Source: Agromyces sp. H17E-10 (GTDB taxonomy: Bacteria; Actinomycetota; Actinomycetes; Actinomycetales; Microbacteriaceae). From it: a stretch of DNA of 64,000 nt. This document shows, in pieces, positions 1-7,651 of this stretch. The translations under genes were made by a program, and so were the position numbers. Location of the stretch: assembly GCF_022919715.1 (NCBI RefSeq), contig NZ_CP095042.1, forward strand, positions 1,426,001 to 1,490,000, given 5' to 3'. Numbering within the stretch: position 1 is the stretch's first letter; each line of letters begins with the position of its first letter. Below the pieces are notes generated by a model. The model saw only the letters and a list, made by a program, of their open reading frames with translations. It was not told where the DNA came from and ran no database searches.

Positions 1-1136
1 TTGATCTGCTGGCCGCCGAAGAACGGGTACTCGAGGTCGCGGAAGTAGTCGGACTCGAGGATCGGCTTCCACAGCGGGAACAGCGCGGCCTTCTCGATGC
101 CGATCTTCCACGCCTCCTCGGTGCCGAAGATCTCCTTGGCGACCGTCGCAGCAGCCTCCTTGTCCTTCGCCTGGCTCGTCACCGCGAAGGTCGATCCGCC
201 CCAGTTGATCTGCACGGGGTTCGCCGGGTCCCACTGGGGCACGGGCGCCGCACGCCACTCGGCGTCGCTGTCGGCGTCGGAGAGGCCCTGCAGGTAGCCG
301 GGACCCCACGCCGCGGCGACGTAGATCGCGTACGAGCCGTCGACGAGCTTCGTGTTGTAGTCGGCGGTGAACGCGTCGTCGGTGGCGACAAGGCCGGCCT
401 TCACGAGCTCGTCCCAGTAGGCGAGCACCTGCTTCGAGCCGTCGTCGTTCACGTCGATGCCGATCTCAGTGGGCTTCGCGCTGTCGTAGACGAACGGCAC
501 GGAGCCGGCCTGGGCGAAGAGCGCCTGGTTGTAGGCACGACCGTTGGTCGGGAAGTCCGCGAGCACGCCGGGGGCGCCGGCGTCCTTGAGCGCCTGGGCG
601 GCGGCCTTGAACTCGTCCCACGTGGTGGGGGCGGCGATGCCGTACTGGTCGAGGATGTCCTTGCGGTAGAGCATGCCCATGGGGCCGCCGTCGACGGGGA
701 TGCCGAAGACCGCGTCGCCCGACGAGACGTCCTTCCAGGCGCCGTCGGTGTAGTCGGCCTTGACGTCGTTCGCGCCGTACTCGGTGAGGTCGACGAGCGC
801 GTCGCGGATCGAGAAGCTCGACAGCACCTCGCTCTCGAGCATGATGACGTCGGGGGCGCCGGAGCCGGCCTCGATGGCCGTCGAGAACTTCGTGTACTCG
901 TCGTTGCCCTGTCCGGCGTTGGTCCAGCAGATCTGCACGTCGTCGTGGTTCTCGTTGAACAGGTCGACGACGTCTTCGAACGCGGGGTACCAGGCCCAGA
1001 CGCTGACCTGGGTCGCGTCGGCGTTGACGATCTTGTTGGTGCAGGAGGCCTCTTCGGCGCCGCCGGCCGAGCAGCCGGTGAGCGCGGCCGTCGCGACGGC
1101 GACGACGCCGCCCACGGCCAGGAACTTCGACTTCAT
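1..1136 (-). CDS. Sugar ABC transporter substrate-binding lipoprotein (family 1), 3' end cut by window edge
   Basis: About 378 codons are visible and the stop lies beyond the left edge. The ATG at 1136 opens a lipoprotein signal peptide with lipobox LTGC (MKSKFLAVGG...ALTGCSAGG). Next come the VSVWAWYPAF and EAGSGAPDVI segments typical of MalE/UgpB-type (SBP_bac_1) binding proteins, and YPFFGGQQI close to the edge. The product should be tethered outside the membrane and hand a sugar or oligosaccharide to permeases that are probably encoded further left. The gene follows a LacI gene on the same strand, and a LacI-type palindrome lies 92 bases upstream of its start, so sugar-dependent derepression is likely. 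The family is secure; the substrate cannot be read from the sequence. Confidence 0.9.
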   Translation of the reverse strand, partial: MKSKFLAVGGVVAVATAALTGCSAGGAEEASCTNKIVNADATQVSVWAWYPAFEDVVDLFNENHDDVQICWTNAGQGNDEYTKFSTAIEAGSGAPDVIMLESEVLSSFSIRDALVDLTEYGANDVKADYTDGAWKDVSSGDAVFGIPVDGGPMGMLYRKDILDQYGIAAPTTWDEFKAAAQALKDAGAPGVLADFPTNGRAYNQALFAQAGSVPFVYDSAKPTEIGIDVNDDGSKQVLAYWDELVKAGLVATDDAFTADYNTKLVDGSYAIYVAAAWGPGYLQGLSDADSDAEWRAAPVPQWDPANPVQINWGGSTFAVTSQAKDKEAAATVAKEIFGTEEAWKIGIEKAALFPLWKPILESDYFRDLEYPFFGGQQI

Positions 1137-1227
1137 TGTGCTGTGCTTCCTCTCGCGGTGGGGGGACACCGATGTCTGTTTCCGCAACGAGCGAGCCTGT
1201 CGGCGACGTTGGCGGTTCCGCTTGGTT

Positions 1228-1252
1228 TACAACGTTGTACGTAAACGTTGTA
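1228..1252. promoter_or_regulatory. LacI-type operator, perfect palindrome plus overlapping second copy
   Basis: TACAACGTTGTA at 1228-1239 is a perfect 12-base palindrome. A degenerate second copy, GTAAACGTTGTA, follows at 1241-1252. The same core recurs at 2388-2399 in front of the LacI gene. The site lies upstream of the binding-protein start at 1136, which suggests repression of that gene. Binding by the LacI product of 1320-2351 is inferred from proximity. Confidence 0.75.
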
Positions 1253-1319
1253 GAAGACATGATGCACCGCGCGACCGACGCTGTCAACCTCGCCGGATCG
1301 AGCGGCGCGACGAACCGCG

Positions 1320-2351
1320 CTACCGCGCGACGGCGGGCGCGAACGCCGGCGTCGACTCGCGCTCGATCACGGCGAAGTCGGCCAGCAGCAGACGCGGCGG
1401 CGCACCGCTGTCGGGGTGCGCGATGCGTTCGAGCAGCGTCGCCACGGCCGTCTGGGCGATCCACGCCTTGCCCGGGTCGATCGTCGACAGCGACGGCACG
1501 GTGTACTGCGCCTCGTCGATGTTGTCGAAGCCGATCACCGCGACGTCGTCGGGCACCCGACGCCCCGCCTCGAGCAGGGCGCGCATGGCGCCGAGCGCGA
1601 GGGTGTCGTTCATCGCGAACACCCCGTCGAACGGGACCCCGCGACCGAGGATCTCGCGCATCGCGCGTGCACCGCTCTCGCGATGCCAGGCCATCGACGG
1701 CCCGACGAGCGACTCGTCGAACTCGATGCCGTGGGCCTCGAGCGCTTCGCGGTAGCCCCGCAGGCGCAGCCCGGCCGAGCCGATCACCTCACCCTCGTGC
1801 ACGCCGACGACGGCGATGCGGCGCCGACCCGACGCGATGAGGTGCTCGGTGGCCGCCCTGGCCGCCGCGACGTTCTGCATCGTGACGTGGTCGGTCGGGC
1901 CGTCGAAGATGCGCTCGCCGAGCAGCACGAGCGGGTACGGCACGTCGAGCACGTCGGCGTCCTCCTGGCCGAGGCCGAGCGCGCTGAAGATGAGTCCGTC
2001 GGTCATCTTCAGCCGCGGACTGCGCAGCAGCTCGAGCTCCCGATCGCGGTCGCCGCCCGTCTGCTCCACGAGCACCACGAGTCCCGACGCCTCGGCCGCC
2101 GCGATCACCGAAGCAGCCAGCTCGGCGAAGTAGGCGAGGGCGAGGTCGGGCACCGCGAGGGCGATCGCCCCGCTGCGGCCCGACCGCAGGCTGCGGGCCG
2201 TCAGGTTCGGCGTGTAGCCGAGCTCGGAGATCGCCCGCTCGACCTTCTCGCGCGTCGCCGGCCGGATGTGCGGATAGTCGTTGATGACGTTCGACACCGT
2301 CTTGATCGACACCCCGGCGAGCCGGGCGACATCGTGCAGTGTGACCGCCAT
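1320..2351 (-). CDS. LacI-family transcriptional regulator
   Basis: The protein has 343 residues, the usual LacI size. The N-terminal helix-turn-helix and hinge read VTLHDVARLAGVS, KTVSNVINDYPHIRP and LGYTPNLTARSLRSGR; a periplasmic-binding-like sensor domain follows from about residue 60. The ATG at 2351 sits directly before the HTH. The gene lies between the importer operon that ends at 2523 and the sugar-binding gene that starts at 1136. Matching palindromes stand in front of both this gene (2388) and the binding-protein gene (1228), so autoregulation and control of the downstream transporter are likely. The effector is unknown. Confidence 0.95.
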   Translation of the reverse strand: MAVTLHDVARLAGVSIKTVSNVINDYPHIRPATREKVERAISELGYTPNLTARSLRSGRSGAIALAVPDLALAYFAELAASVIAAAEASGLVVLVEQTGGDRDRELELLRSPRLKMTDGLIFSALGLGQEDADVLDVPYPLVLLGERIFDGPTDHVTMQNVAAARAATEHLIASGRRRIAVVGVHEGEVIGSAGLRLRGYREALEAHGIEFDESLVGPSMAWHRESGARAMREILGRGVPFDGVFAMNDTLALGAMRALLEAGRRVPDDVAVIGFDNIDEAQYTVPSLSTIDPGKAWIAQTAVATLLERIAHPDSGAPPRLLLADFAVIERESTPAFAPAVAR

Positions 2352-2387
2352 CGCGCCCTCCCTCGCCGTACTCGGATGGAGTCACTG

Positions 2388-2399
2388 TACAACGTTGTG
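2388..2399. promoter_or_regulatory. LacI-type operator (autoregulatory)
   Basis: TACAACGTTGTG matches the perfect palindrome at 1228-1239 in 11 of 12 positions. It lies 37 bases upstream of the LacI start at 2351, a normal place for autorepression. Confidence 0.7.
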
Positions 2400-2434
2400 A
2401 ACGTCGGCCCGCACCACGCGGCACCGCGCCGTCG

Positions 2435-2466
2435 CGAGGGCGGATGCCCCGAGGCATCCGCCCTCG
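2435..2466 (-). terminator. Hairpin terminator of the importer operon
   Basis: A perfect 14-bp inverted repeat (CGAGGGCGGATGCC with its complement, loop CCGA) lies 57 bases beyond the last permease gene and before the LacI promoter region. There is no strong T-run, which is common for terminators in GC-rich actinobacteria. Confidence 0.6.
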
Positions 2467-2522
2467 ACCGATCGCGACCGGCCGAAGCCCGCCGGCCGGC
2501 CGGAGCCGGGCAGCCGGCGACG

Positions 2523-3584
2523 CTAGGTCGTCGTCCGCCGCTTCGAGGTCACCGCCCGCTGCAGCAGCACGAACACGAGCAGGATGCCGCCGGTGATGAT
2601 CGTCGTCATCTCGGGCGGGATGCCGCCGTCGCGCGTGATGAGCACGTTCATGAGGCCGAGCACGAGGGCGCCGACGACCGATCCGAGCACGTAGCCGTAG
2701 CCGCCCGTGAGCAGCGTTCCGCCGATGACGGTCGCGGCGATCGCGTCGAGCTCCCAGCCGATGCCCGTGATGTTCTGCGCGATCCCCAGGCGCGAGGTGT
2801 ACACGACCGCCGAGACGCCCGCGAGCGTGCCGCTGATGACGTACACGAGCACCTTCGTGCGCGGCACCGCGAGGCCCATGAGCGACGACGAGCTCTCGGA
2901 GCCGCCGATCGCGTACACGGTGCGGCCGGTGCGGGTGCGGTGCAGCACGAAGAAGCCGATGAGGACGACTAGCACGGCGATGATGACGCCGGGGGTGATC
3001 ACCACGTCGTTGACCTTCTCGCCGTCGATGAGCTTGAACTGCTCGCCGAGCCACAGGATCGGCGAGTCGTCGGAGAGCCGCTCGGGCCGCGTGCTGAGCA
3101 GCGCCGCGAGGCCCCGGCCGAGGAACATCATCGCGAGGGTCGCGATGAACGGCTGCACGTTGAAGAACTGGATCAGGATGCCGCTCGCGAGGCCGAACGC
3201 GGTGCCGATGAGGATCATCAGCACGATCACGACCCACGGGTTCCACCCCGCGTTCGAGAGCATCACGCCCGCGACGCTCGACAGCGCGATCACCGACCCG
3301 ACCGACAGGTCGATGCCGCCGGTCAGGATGACGAAGGTCATCGCCACCGCGAGGATGATGAGGTGCGCGTTGTTGATCAGCAGGTTCGACAGGGTGTTGT
3401 ACTGCACGATGCGCCCGTAGGCCACCTCGCCGTAGATCACCATGCCGATGAAGATCGCGATGGCCGCCGCCGTCGGCAGCACCGACGGGTTCGAGGCGAC
3501 GACGCGCTTCACGCGCTCCCACAGGCGCGAGAGCGGGGATGCCTCGGCCGGGGCCTCGACGCGGGGGGACTGCAGCGCGGTCAT
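2523..3584 (-). CDS. yjfF: Furanose ABC importer permease, YjfF-like
   Basis: The protein has 353 residues and belongs to the BPD_transp_2 permeases of the ribose/galactofuranose class. Diagnostic stretches are AMTFVILTGGIDLSVGSV, VYAIGGSESSSSLMG and ELDAIAATVIGGTLLTGGYG, which follow E. coli YjfF closely. Several hydrophobic membrane segments are visible. The start ATG at 3584 overlaps the stop of the upstream permease as ATGA, so translation is coupled. It pairs with the YtfT-like permease to form the membrane channel of the importer encoded at 2523-7382, and is the last gene of that operon. Because GH43 and GH127 enzymes surround it, the probable cargo is an arabinofuranose or a related furanose released outside the cell. 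Confidence 0.93.
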   Translation of the reverse strand: MTALQSPRVEAPAEASPLSRLWERVKRVVASNPSVLPTAAAIAIFIGMVIYGEVAYGRIVQYNTLSNLLINNAHLIILAVAMTFVILTGGIDLSVGSVIALSSVAGVMLSNAGWNPWVVIVLMILIGTAFGLASGILIQFFNVQPFIATLAMMFLGRGLAALLSTRPERLSDDSPILWLGEQFKLIDGEKVNDVVITPGVIIAVLVVLIGFFVLHRTRTGRTVYAIGGSESSSSLMGLAVPRTKVLVYVISGTLAGVSAVVYTSRLGIAQNITGIGWELDAIAATVIGGTLLTGGYGYVLGSVVGALVLGLMNVLITRDGGIPPEMTTIITGGILLVFVLLQRAVTSKRRTTT

Positions 3585-4666
3585 GCCGGCACCTCCTCTT
3601 TCTCGACGACCGACTTCGGCTCGGGTCGCTCCAACTTGGGCTTCCGACGTTGCACGAACCAGCTGCGCACCCGGTCGGACTGGAGCAGGCAGAGGATGAC
3701 GATGACGATCGCCTTGAATGCCGGCGTGGCCGACGACGAGACGCCGAGGAACACGACGGTCTTGTCGAGCGTCGCGATGAGCAGGGCACCGACGACGGCG
3801 CCGCCGATCGAGAACTTGCCGCCCGACAGCGACGTGCCGCCGATGACCACCGCGAGGATCGCGTCGAGCTCCATCTGGTAGCCGGTGCGGGAGACGTCGA
3901 CCGTCATCACGGTGCCGACCGACATGATGCCGGCGATGCCGGCGAGGACGGCGCTCAGCACGTAGACGGTCAGCAGCAGTCCGCTCGGCCGGATGCCGGC
4001 CATGCGGCTCGCCTTCGGGTTGATGCCGATCGCCTCGATCATGAGGCCGAGCGCGCTGCGGCGCACGACGAGCCCGACCACGCCCACGATCGCGAGCGCG
4101 AGCAGGAATACGACGGGGAGGCCGATGATGAAGCCGTTGGCGAGCCAGCGGAACGGCTCGTTCGTCGCCGAGGTGTTCTGCCCCTCGGTGATGACCTTCG
4201 CGATGCCGCGACCCGCGAGCATCATGATGAGCGTCGAGATGAAGGGCTGCAGGCCGATGTAGGCGACGAGCACGCCGTTCACGACGCCGAGCACGGCGCT
4301 CACGGCGAGCGCGAGCCCGATGGCGCCGAGGGCGACCACGACCGAGTCGGACTGGCCGGCGTCCTTCATGAAGACCATCGCCACTGCGCCGGAGACCGCC
4401 ATGACCGAGCCGACCGAGAGGTCGATGCCGCCGGTGGCGATCACGAGCGACATCCCGACGGCGATCATGAGGATCGGGGCCGAGGCCCGGAGGATGTCGA
4501 CGAGGTTGCCGACCAGGTTGCCGTTCTCGGGATTGACCGAGATCGCGAGGTACGTCGGGTCCTTCACGACGTTGAGCAGCAGGAGCGCGAGGATCGCGAC
4601 CAGGCCCCAGAAGAACGGCTTGCGCACGAGGTCGTGCAGCCAGGTCGATCGAGCAGCAGTGCTCAT
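3581..4666 (-). CDS. ytfT: Furanose ABC importer permease, YtfT-like
   Basis: The protein has 361 residues and is a multi-spanning inner-membrane permease. MSLVIATGGIDLSVGSVMAV, the LQPFISTLIMMLAGRG block, IEAIGINPKASRMAGI and ELDAILAVVIGGTSLSGG all resemble E. coli YtfT. It overlaps the ATPase gene upstream and the second permease gene downstream by four bases each (ATGA), so the three membrane-complex genes are translationally coupled. Gene order SBP-ATPase-YtfT-YjfF matches the E. coli galactofuranose importer ytfQRT-yjfF. The role is inferred from this homology and from the arabinan-type enzymes nearby. Confidence 0.94.
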   Translation of the reverse strand: MSTAARSTWLHDLVRKPFFWGLVAILALLLLNVVKDPTYLAISVNPENGNLVGNLVDILRASAPILMIAVGMSLVIATGGIDLSVGSVMAVSGAVAMVFMKDAGQSDSVVVALGAIGLALAVSAVLGVVNGVLVAYIGLQPFISTLIMMLAGRGIAKVITEGQNTSATNEPFRWLANGFIIGLPVVFLLALAIVGVVGLVVRRSALGLMIEAIGINPKASRMAGIRPSGLLLTVYVLSAVLAGIAGIMSVGTVMTVDVSRTGYQMELDAILAVVIGGTSLSGGKFSIGGAVVGALLIATLDKTVVFLGVSSSATPAFKAIVIVILCLLQSDRVRSWFVQRRKPKLERPEPKSVVEKEEVPA

Positions 4667-6249
4667 TGTTCTGCCTCCGTGAGTTCGGGCTCGGCATCGA
4701 TGATGCCACTGTGCGCCGCCGCTTCGACACCGTGCGCGGCGATGACGTCGACGATCTGCTGCGCCGTCACCTCGGGGCCGTTCACGATCTCGCCGATCTT
4801 CTGGTGGTCCTTCAGCACCACGATGCGTTCGCTGAGCCGCACGACCTCCTCGAGCTCGGAGGAGATGAAGACGACCGACACGCCGTCCTCGGCGAGCTGG
4901 GCCACCGCCTCCTGGATCTCGGCCTTGGCGCCGACGTCGATGCCGCGCGTGGGCTCGTCGAGGATGAGCAGTTCGGGCTTCGTCGCGAGCCAGCGGCCGA
5001 GCAGCACCTTCTGCTGATTGCCGCCGGAGAGGTTCTTGATGAGCCGGTTCGGGTCGGCGGGCCGCACGTTGAGCTCGGTGATGTACTTGTCGACGATCTC
5101 GTCCTGCTCCTTGCGCGAGAGGGGTCGAGCCCAGCCGCGCTCGGCCTGCACCGCGAGGATCATGTTCTCGCGCACGGTGAGGTCGCCGATGATGCCCTCG
5201 TCGCGCCGGTTCTCGGTCGAGAACGCGATGCGCTTGCCGAGGCCGTCGGCGGGGGTCTTGATGTCGACGCGTTTGCCGTCGAGGGTGACGACGCCCTCGT
5301 CGACACGGTCGGCGCCGTAGAGCAGGCGGGCGAGCTCGGTGCGCCCCGAGCCGAGCAGGCCGGCGAAGCCGACCACCTCGCCGGGGTGGATGTCGAGATC
5401 GGTCGGTTCGATCGAGCCGCGTCGGCCGATGCCCTTGGCCGTGAGCAGCGGCGCCTCGGCGGCGTAGTCGCGCGCGTCGGTGCGGCGATTGCCGCCGAGC
5501 GAGGAGAGCGCGCCGAGATCCTTGCCGATCATCTTCGAGATGAGTTCGTGCCGGTCGAGCTCGCGGGTGAGGTACTCGCCCTCGTAGCGGCCGTTGCGCA
5601 GGATCGTGATGCGGTCGCTGATCGCGTAGATCTGGTCGAGGAAGTGCGAGACGAAGAGGATGGCGACGCCCTCGTCGCGCAGTGTCCGCATGACGCGGAA
5701 GAGGCCCTCGACCTCGGCCGCGTCGAGGCTCGAAGTGGGCTCGTCGAGGATGAGCACCTTCGCCTTGATCGCCATCGCGCGACTGATCGCGACGAGCTGC
5801 TGCATCGCGATCGACAGGGTCGAGAGGGGCTTGTGGGTGTCGAGGTACTCGAGCCCGAGCCGGGCGAGCGCCTCGGTGGCGGCCTTGTGGGTGGCCTTCC
5901 AGTTGACGCCGAACGCGCCGCGCACCTCGTGCCCGAGCATCACGTTCTCGCCGATCGAGAGGTTCGTGACCAGGTTGACCTCCTGGTACACCGTCGAGAT
6001 GTGGGCGCTCTGCGCGTCGGCCGTGCCGTGGAACTGGCGTTCCTGGCCGGCGACGACGATCGAGCCGGCGTCGATCCGGTAGACGCCCGTGAGCGCCTTG
6101 ATGAGCGTCGACTTGCCGGCGCCGTTCTCGCCCATCAGCGCGTGGACCTCGCCCTGGAACAGGCGGAAGTCCACACCGTCCAGCGCCTTGACGCCCGGGA
6201 ACTCGATCGAGATGTCGCGCATCTCGACGATGGGCAGTGCTTCACTCAT
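4663..6249 (-). CDS. ytfR: Furanose ABC importer ATPase, YtfR-like (two nucleotide-binding domains)
   Basis: The protein has 528 residues with two fused ATP-binding cassettes, as in RbsA/YtfR. In the first domain Walker A is GENGAGKST (residues 40-48), the signature region is the diverged LSIAMQQLVAISRA, and Walker B is VLILDEPTSSLD. The second domain has a degenerate P-loop (GLLGSGRTE), the classic signature LSGGNQQKVLLG and Walker B LLILDEPTRGID. This asymmetry is normal for the family. It energises uptake through the two downstream permeases. A second, separate YtfR-like ATPase is encoded at 7652-9214, so this locus has more ATPases than permease pairs. Confidence 0.95.
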   Translation of the reverse strand: MSEALPIVEMRDISIEFPGVKALDGVDFRLFQGEVHALMGENGAGKSTLIKALTGVYRIDAGSIVVAGQERQFHGTADAQSAHISTVYQEVNLVTNLSIGENVMLGHEVRGAFGVNWKATHKAATEALARLGLEYLDTHKPLSTLSIAMQQLVAISRAMAIKAKVLILDEPTSSLDAAEVEGLFRVMRTLRDEGVAILFVSHFLDQIYAISDRITILRNGRYEGEYLTRELDRHELISKMIGKDLGALSSLGGNRRTDARDYAAEAPLLTAKGIGRRGSIEPTDLDIHPGEVVGFAGLLGSGRTELARLLYGADRVDEGVVTLDGKRVDIKTPADGLGKRIAFSTENRRDEGIIGDLTVRENMILAVQAERGWARPLSRKEQDEIVDKYITELNVRPADPNRLIKNLSGGNQQKVLLGRWLATKPELLILDEPTRGIDVGAKAEIQEAVAQLAEDGVSVVFISSELEEVVRLSERIVVLKDHQKIGEIVNGPEVTAQQIVDVIAAHGVEAAAHSGIIDAEPELTEAEQ

Positions 6250-6305
6250 GAGAATCGCATCCTGTGCCTGGTCGCGTCGTCACGACCCGTTTCGTGAGAC
6301 CGGAG

Positions 6306-6341
6306 CGGTGCGGGGCCTCTGTGGAAGCAGACCCCGCACCG
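6306..6341 (-). terminator. Intercistronic hairpin between binding protein and ATPase genes
   Basis: CGGTGCGGGG at 6306-6315 pairs perfectly with CCCCGCACCG at 6332-6341. The hairpin lies in the 134-base gap between the binding-protein stop and the ATPase start. Such structures often let the binding protein be made in excess, either by partial termination or by protecting the upstream mRNA. Which of the two applies here cannot be told. Confidence 0.6.
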
Positions 6342-6383
6342 CCGGTACGCGCGCGTACCCGAGCCGGAGGTGGGCTCGACCGA

Positions 6384-7382
6384 TCAGTACTTGCGGTCGG
6401 CGAGCACGGCCTGGGCGGCCTCGGGCGAGTCGAACGCCTCGCTCGGCACGATGATGTACGAGTCGACCGACTCGCCGTCGAGCGTCTTGTTCACGACGTC
6501 GAGGGCGGTCTCGCCGAAGAGCGGGTTGTACTCGTGCACGTAGCTGAGCTGCCCGGCGGCCAGAGCCTCCATCGCGGCCTTGGTGCCGTCGATCGTGGCG
6601 ATCTTGACGTCGGTGCCGGGCTTCAGGCCCGCCTCTTCGACGGCCTGCGCCGCGCCGAGGCCCATCTCGTCGTTCTGGGCGAAGATGAGCTGGACGTCGT
6701 TGTTGTTCGCCTTGAGCAGCGTCTCGGTCACGCTCTTGCCCTCTTCAGCCGACCAGTTCGCCGTCTGCGCGGCGACCTCGACGAGCTTCGAGCCGTCGAC
6801 CGAGGCGTCCCAGCCCTCGTTGCGCTCGTTGACGACGCCGACGCCCGCGGGGCCCTCGAGGGTGATGTAGTTGCCGCCGTCGGGGAACTGCTCGGCCGCC
6901 CACGCGCCGACCTCCTTCGCGACCTCGACGTTGTCGGGCGCGATGCGGGTCACGTAGAGGCTCGTGTCGTCGGGCTCGATGCCGCGGTCGAGGAGGATCA
7001 CGGGGATCTCCGCCTCCTGCGCGCGCTTGAGCGAGTCCTCCCAGCCGGAGGCCTCGGTGGCCGACAGCAGGATGACGTCGACGCCCTCGTCGACGAACGA
7101 CGTGAACGCATCGATCTGCGACTTCTGGTCGAGGTTCGTCGCGGGCGCGTACTTCAGCTCGAAGCCGGCGTCCTCGGTGAACGTCTCCTGGATGTTCTTC
7201 TCGTTCGCTTCACGCCATGCGCCCTCGGGACCGACGGCGACGAAGCCGACCGTCGTGAGGTCGCCGCCCTCGTCGCCCGATGCGCTGTCGCCGCCGCCGC
7301 TCGAGCACGCGGCGAGGCCGATGCTCAGCGCGCCGACGGCCGCCAGGCCGAGGACCTTCGCGAATCGCCTCTGAACTGACAT
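6384..7382 (-). CDS. ytfQ: Furanose-binding lipoprotein, YtfQ-like
   Basis: The protein has 332 residues with lipobox LAAC (MSVQRRFAKVLGLAAVGA...GLAACSSGGG), so it is anchored outside the membrane. The mature part is a periplasmic-binding fold of the ribose/YtfQ class: TTVGFVAVGPEGAWREAN, VDVILLSATEASGWEDSL, PVILLDRGIE and IFAQNDEMGLGAAQAVEEAG. The ATG at 7382 is preferred over an upstream in-frame ATG because GGAGGAGATCAC stands directly before it and it begins the signal peptide. Two regulon palindromes lie 100-150 bases upstream. The family in E. coli binds galactofuranose; here arabinofuranose or a short arabino-oligosaccharide is a reasonable guess. Confidence 0.94.
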   Translation of the reverse strand: MSVQRRFAKVLGLAAVGALSIGLAACSSGGGDSASGDEGGDLTTVGFVAVGPEGAWREANEKNIQETFTEDAGFELKYAPATNLDQKSQIDAFTSFVDEGVDVILLSATEASGWEDSLKRAQEAEIPVILLDRGIEPDDTSLYVTRIAPDNVEVAKEVGAWAAEQFPDGGNYITLEGPAGVGVVNERNEGWDASVDGSKLVEVAAQTANWSAEEGKSVTETLLKANNNDVQLIFAQNDEMGLGAAQAVEEAGLKPGTDVKIATIDGTKAAMEALAAGQLSYVHEYNPLFGETALDVVNKTLDGESVDSYIIVPSEAFDSPEAAQAVLADRKY

Positions 7383-7485
7383 GTGATCTCCTCCTTGAGA
7401 CCCGGCGATCATCGCCGGCTGCTTCTGCCCGTCGATTCGGGCTTCGGGTGATTGCAACGACGCTCGAAGCGTGTCGCACGAGTGA

Positions 7486-7534
7486 TGTTACCGGGAACAA
7501 AAACGGGAACGCAAGCAGTTTGTTCCCGGAAACA
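7486..7534. promoter_or_regulatory. Pair of LacI-type operators, TGTTMCCGGNAACA family
   Basis: TGTTACCGGGAACA at 7486-7499 and TGTTCCCGGAAACA at 7521-7534 lie in the 269-base gap before the YtfQ-like gene. The first is the exact reverse complement of a site at 31180-31193. Related sites are at 20911 and 31279. The start-to-start spacing of 35 bases puts the two sites on similar faces of the helix. The LacI encoded at 9211-10239 is the best candidate binder, by position only. Confidence 0.8.
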
Positions 7535-7651
7535 TAACATTCCGGACACATGGCCGCAGCACCGCCCCCGAACGGGTCACGCCCGGCTCCGCGCGGCGGC
7601 TCGGAGACGGCAGCGCGCGACATCGCACGCAGGCCGATGACGAACGTTCGG

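Noticed and set aside
2523..4730. A 735-codon frame as a fused permease
   Set aside because: The first half is a shadow of the YtfT-like gene. The YjfF-like protein starts at 3584 with the ATGA overlap.
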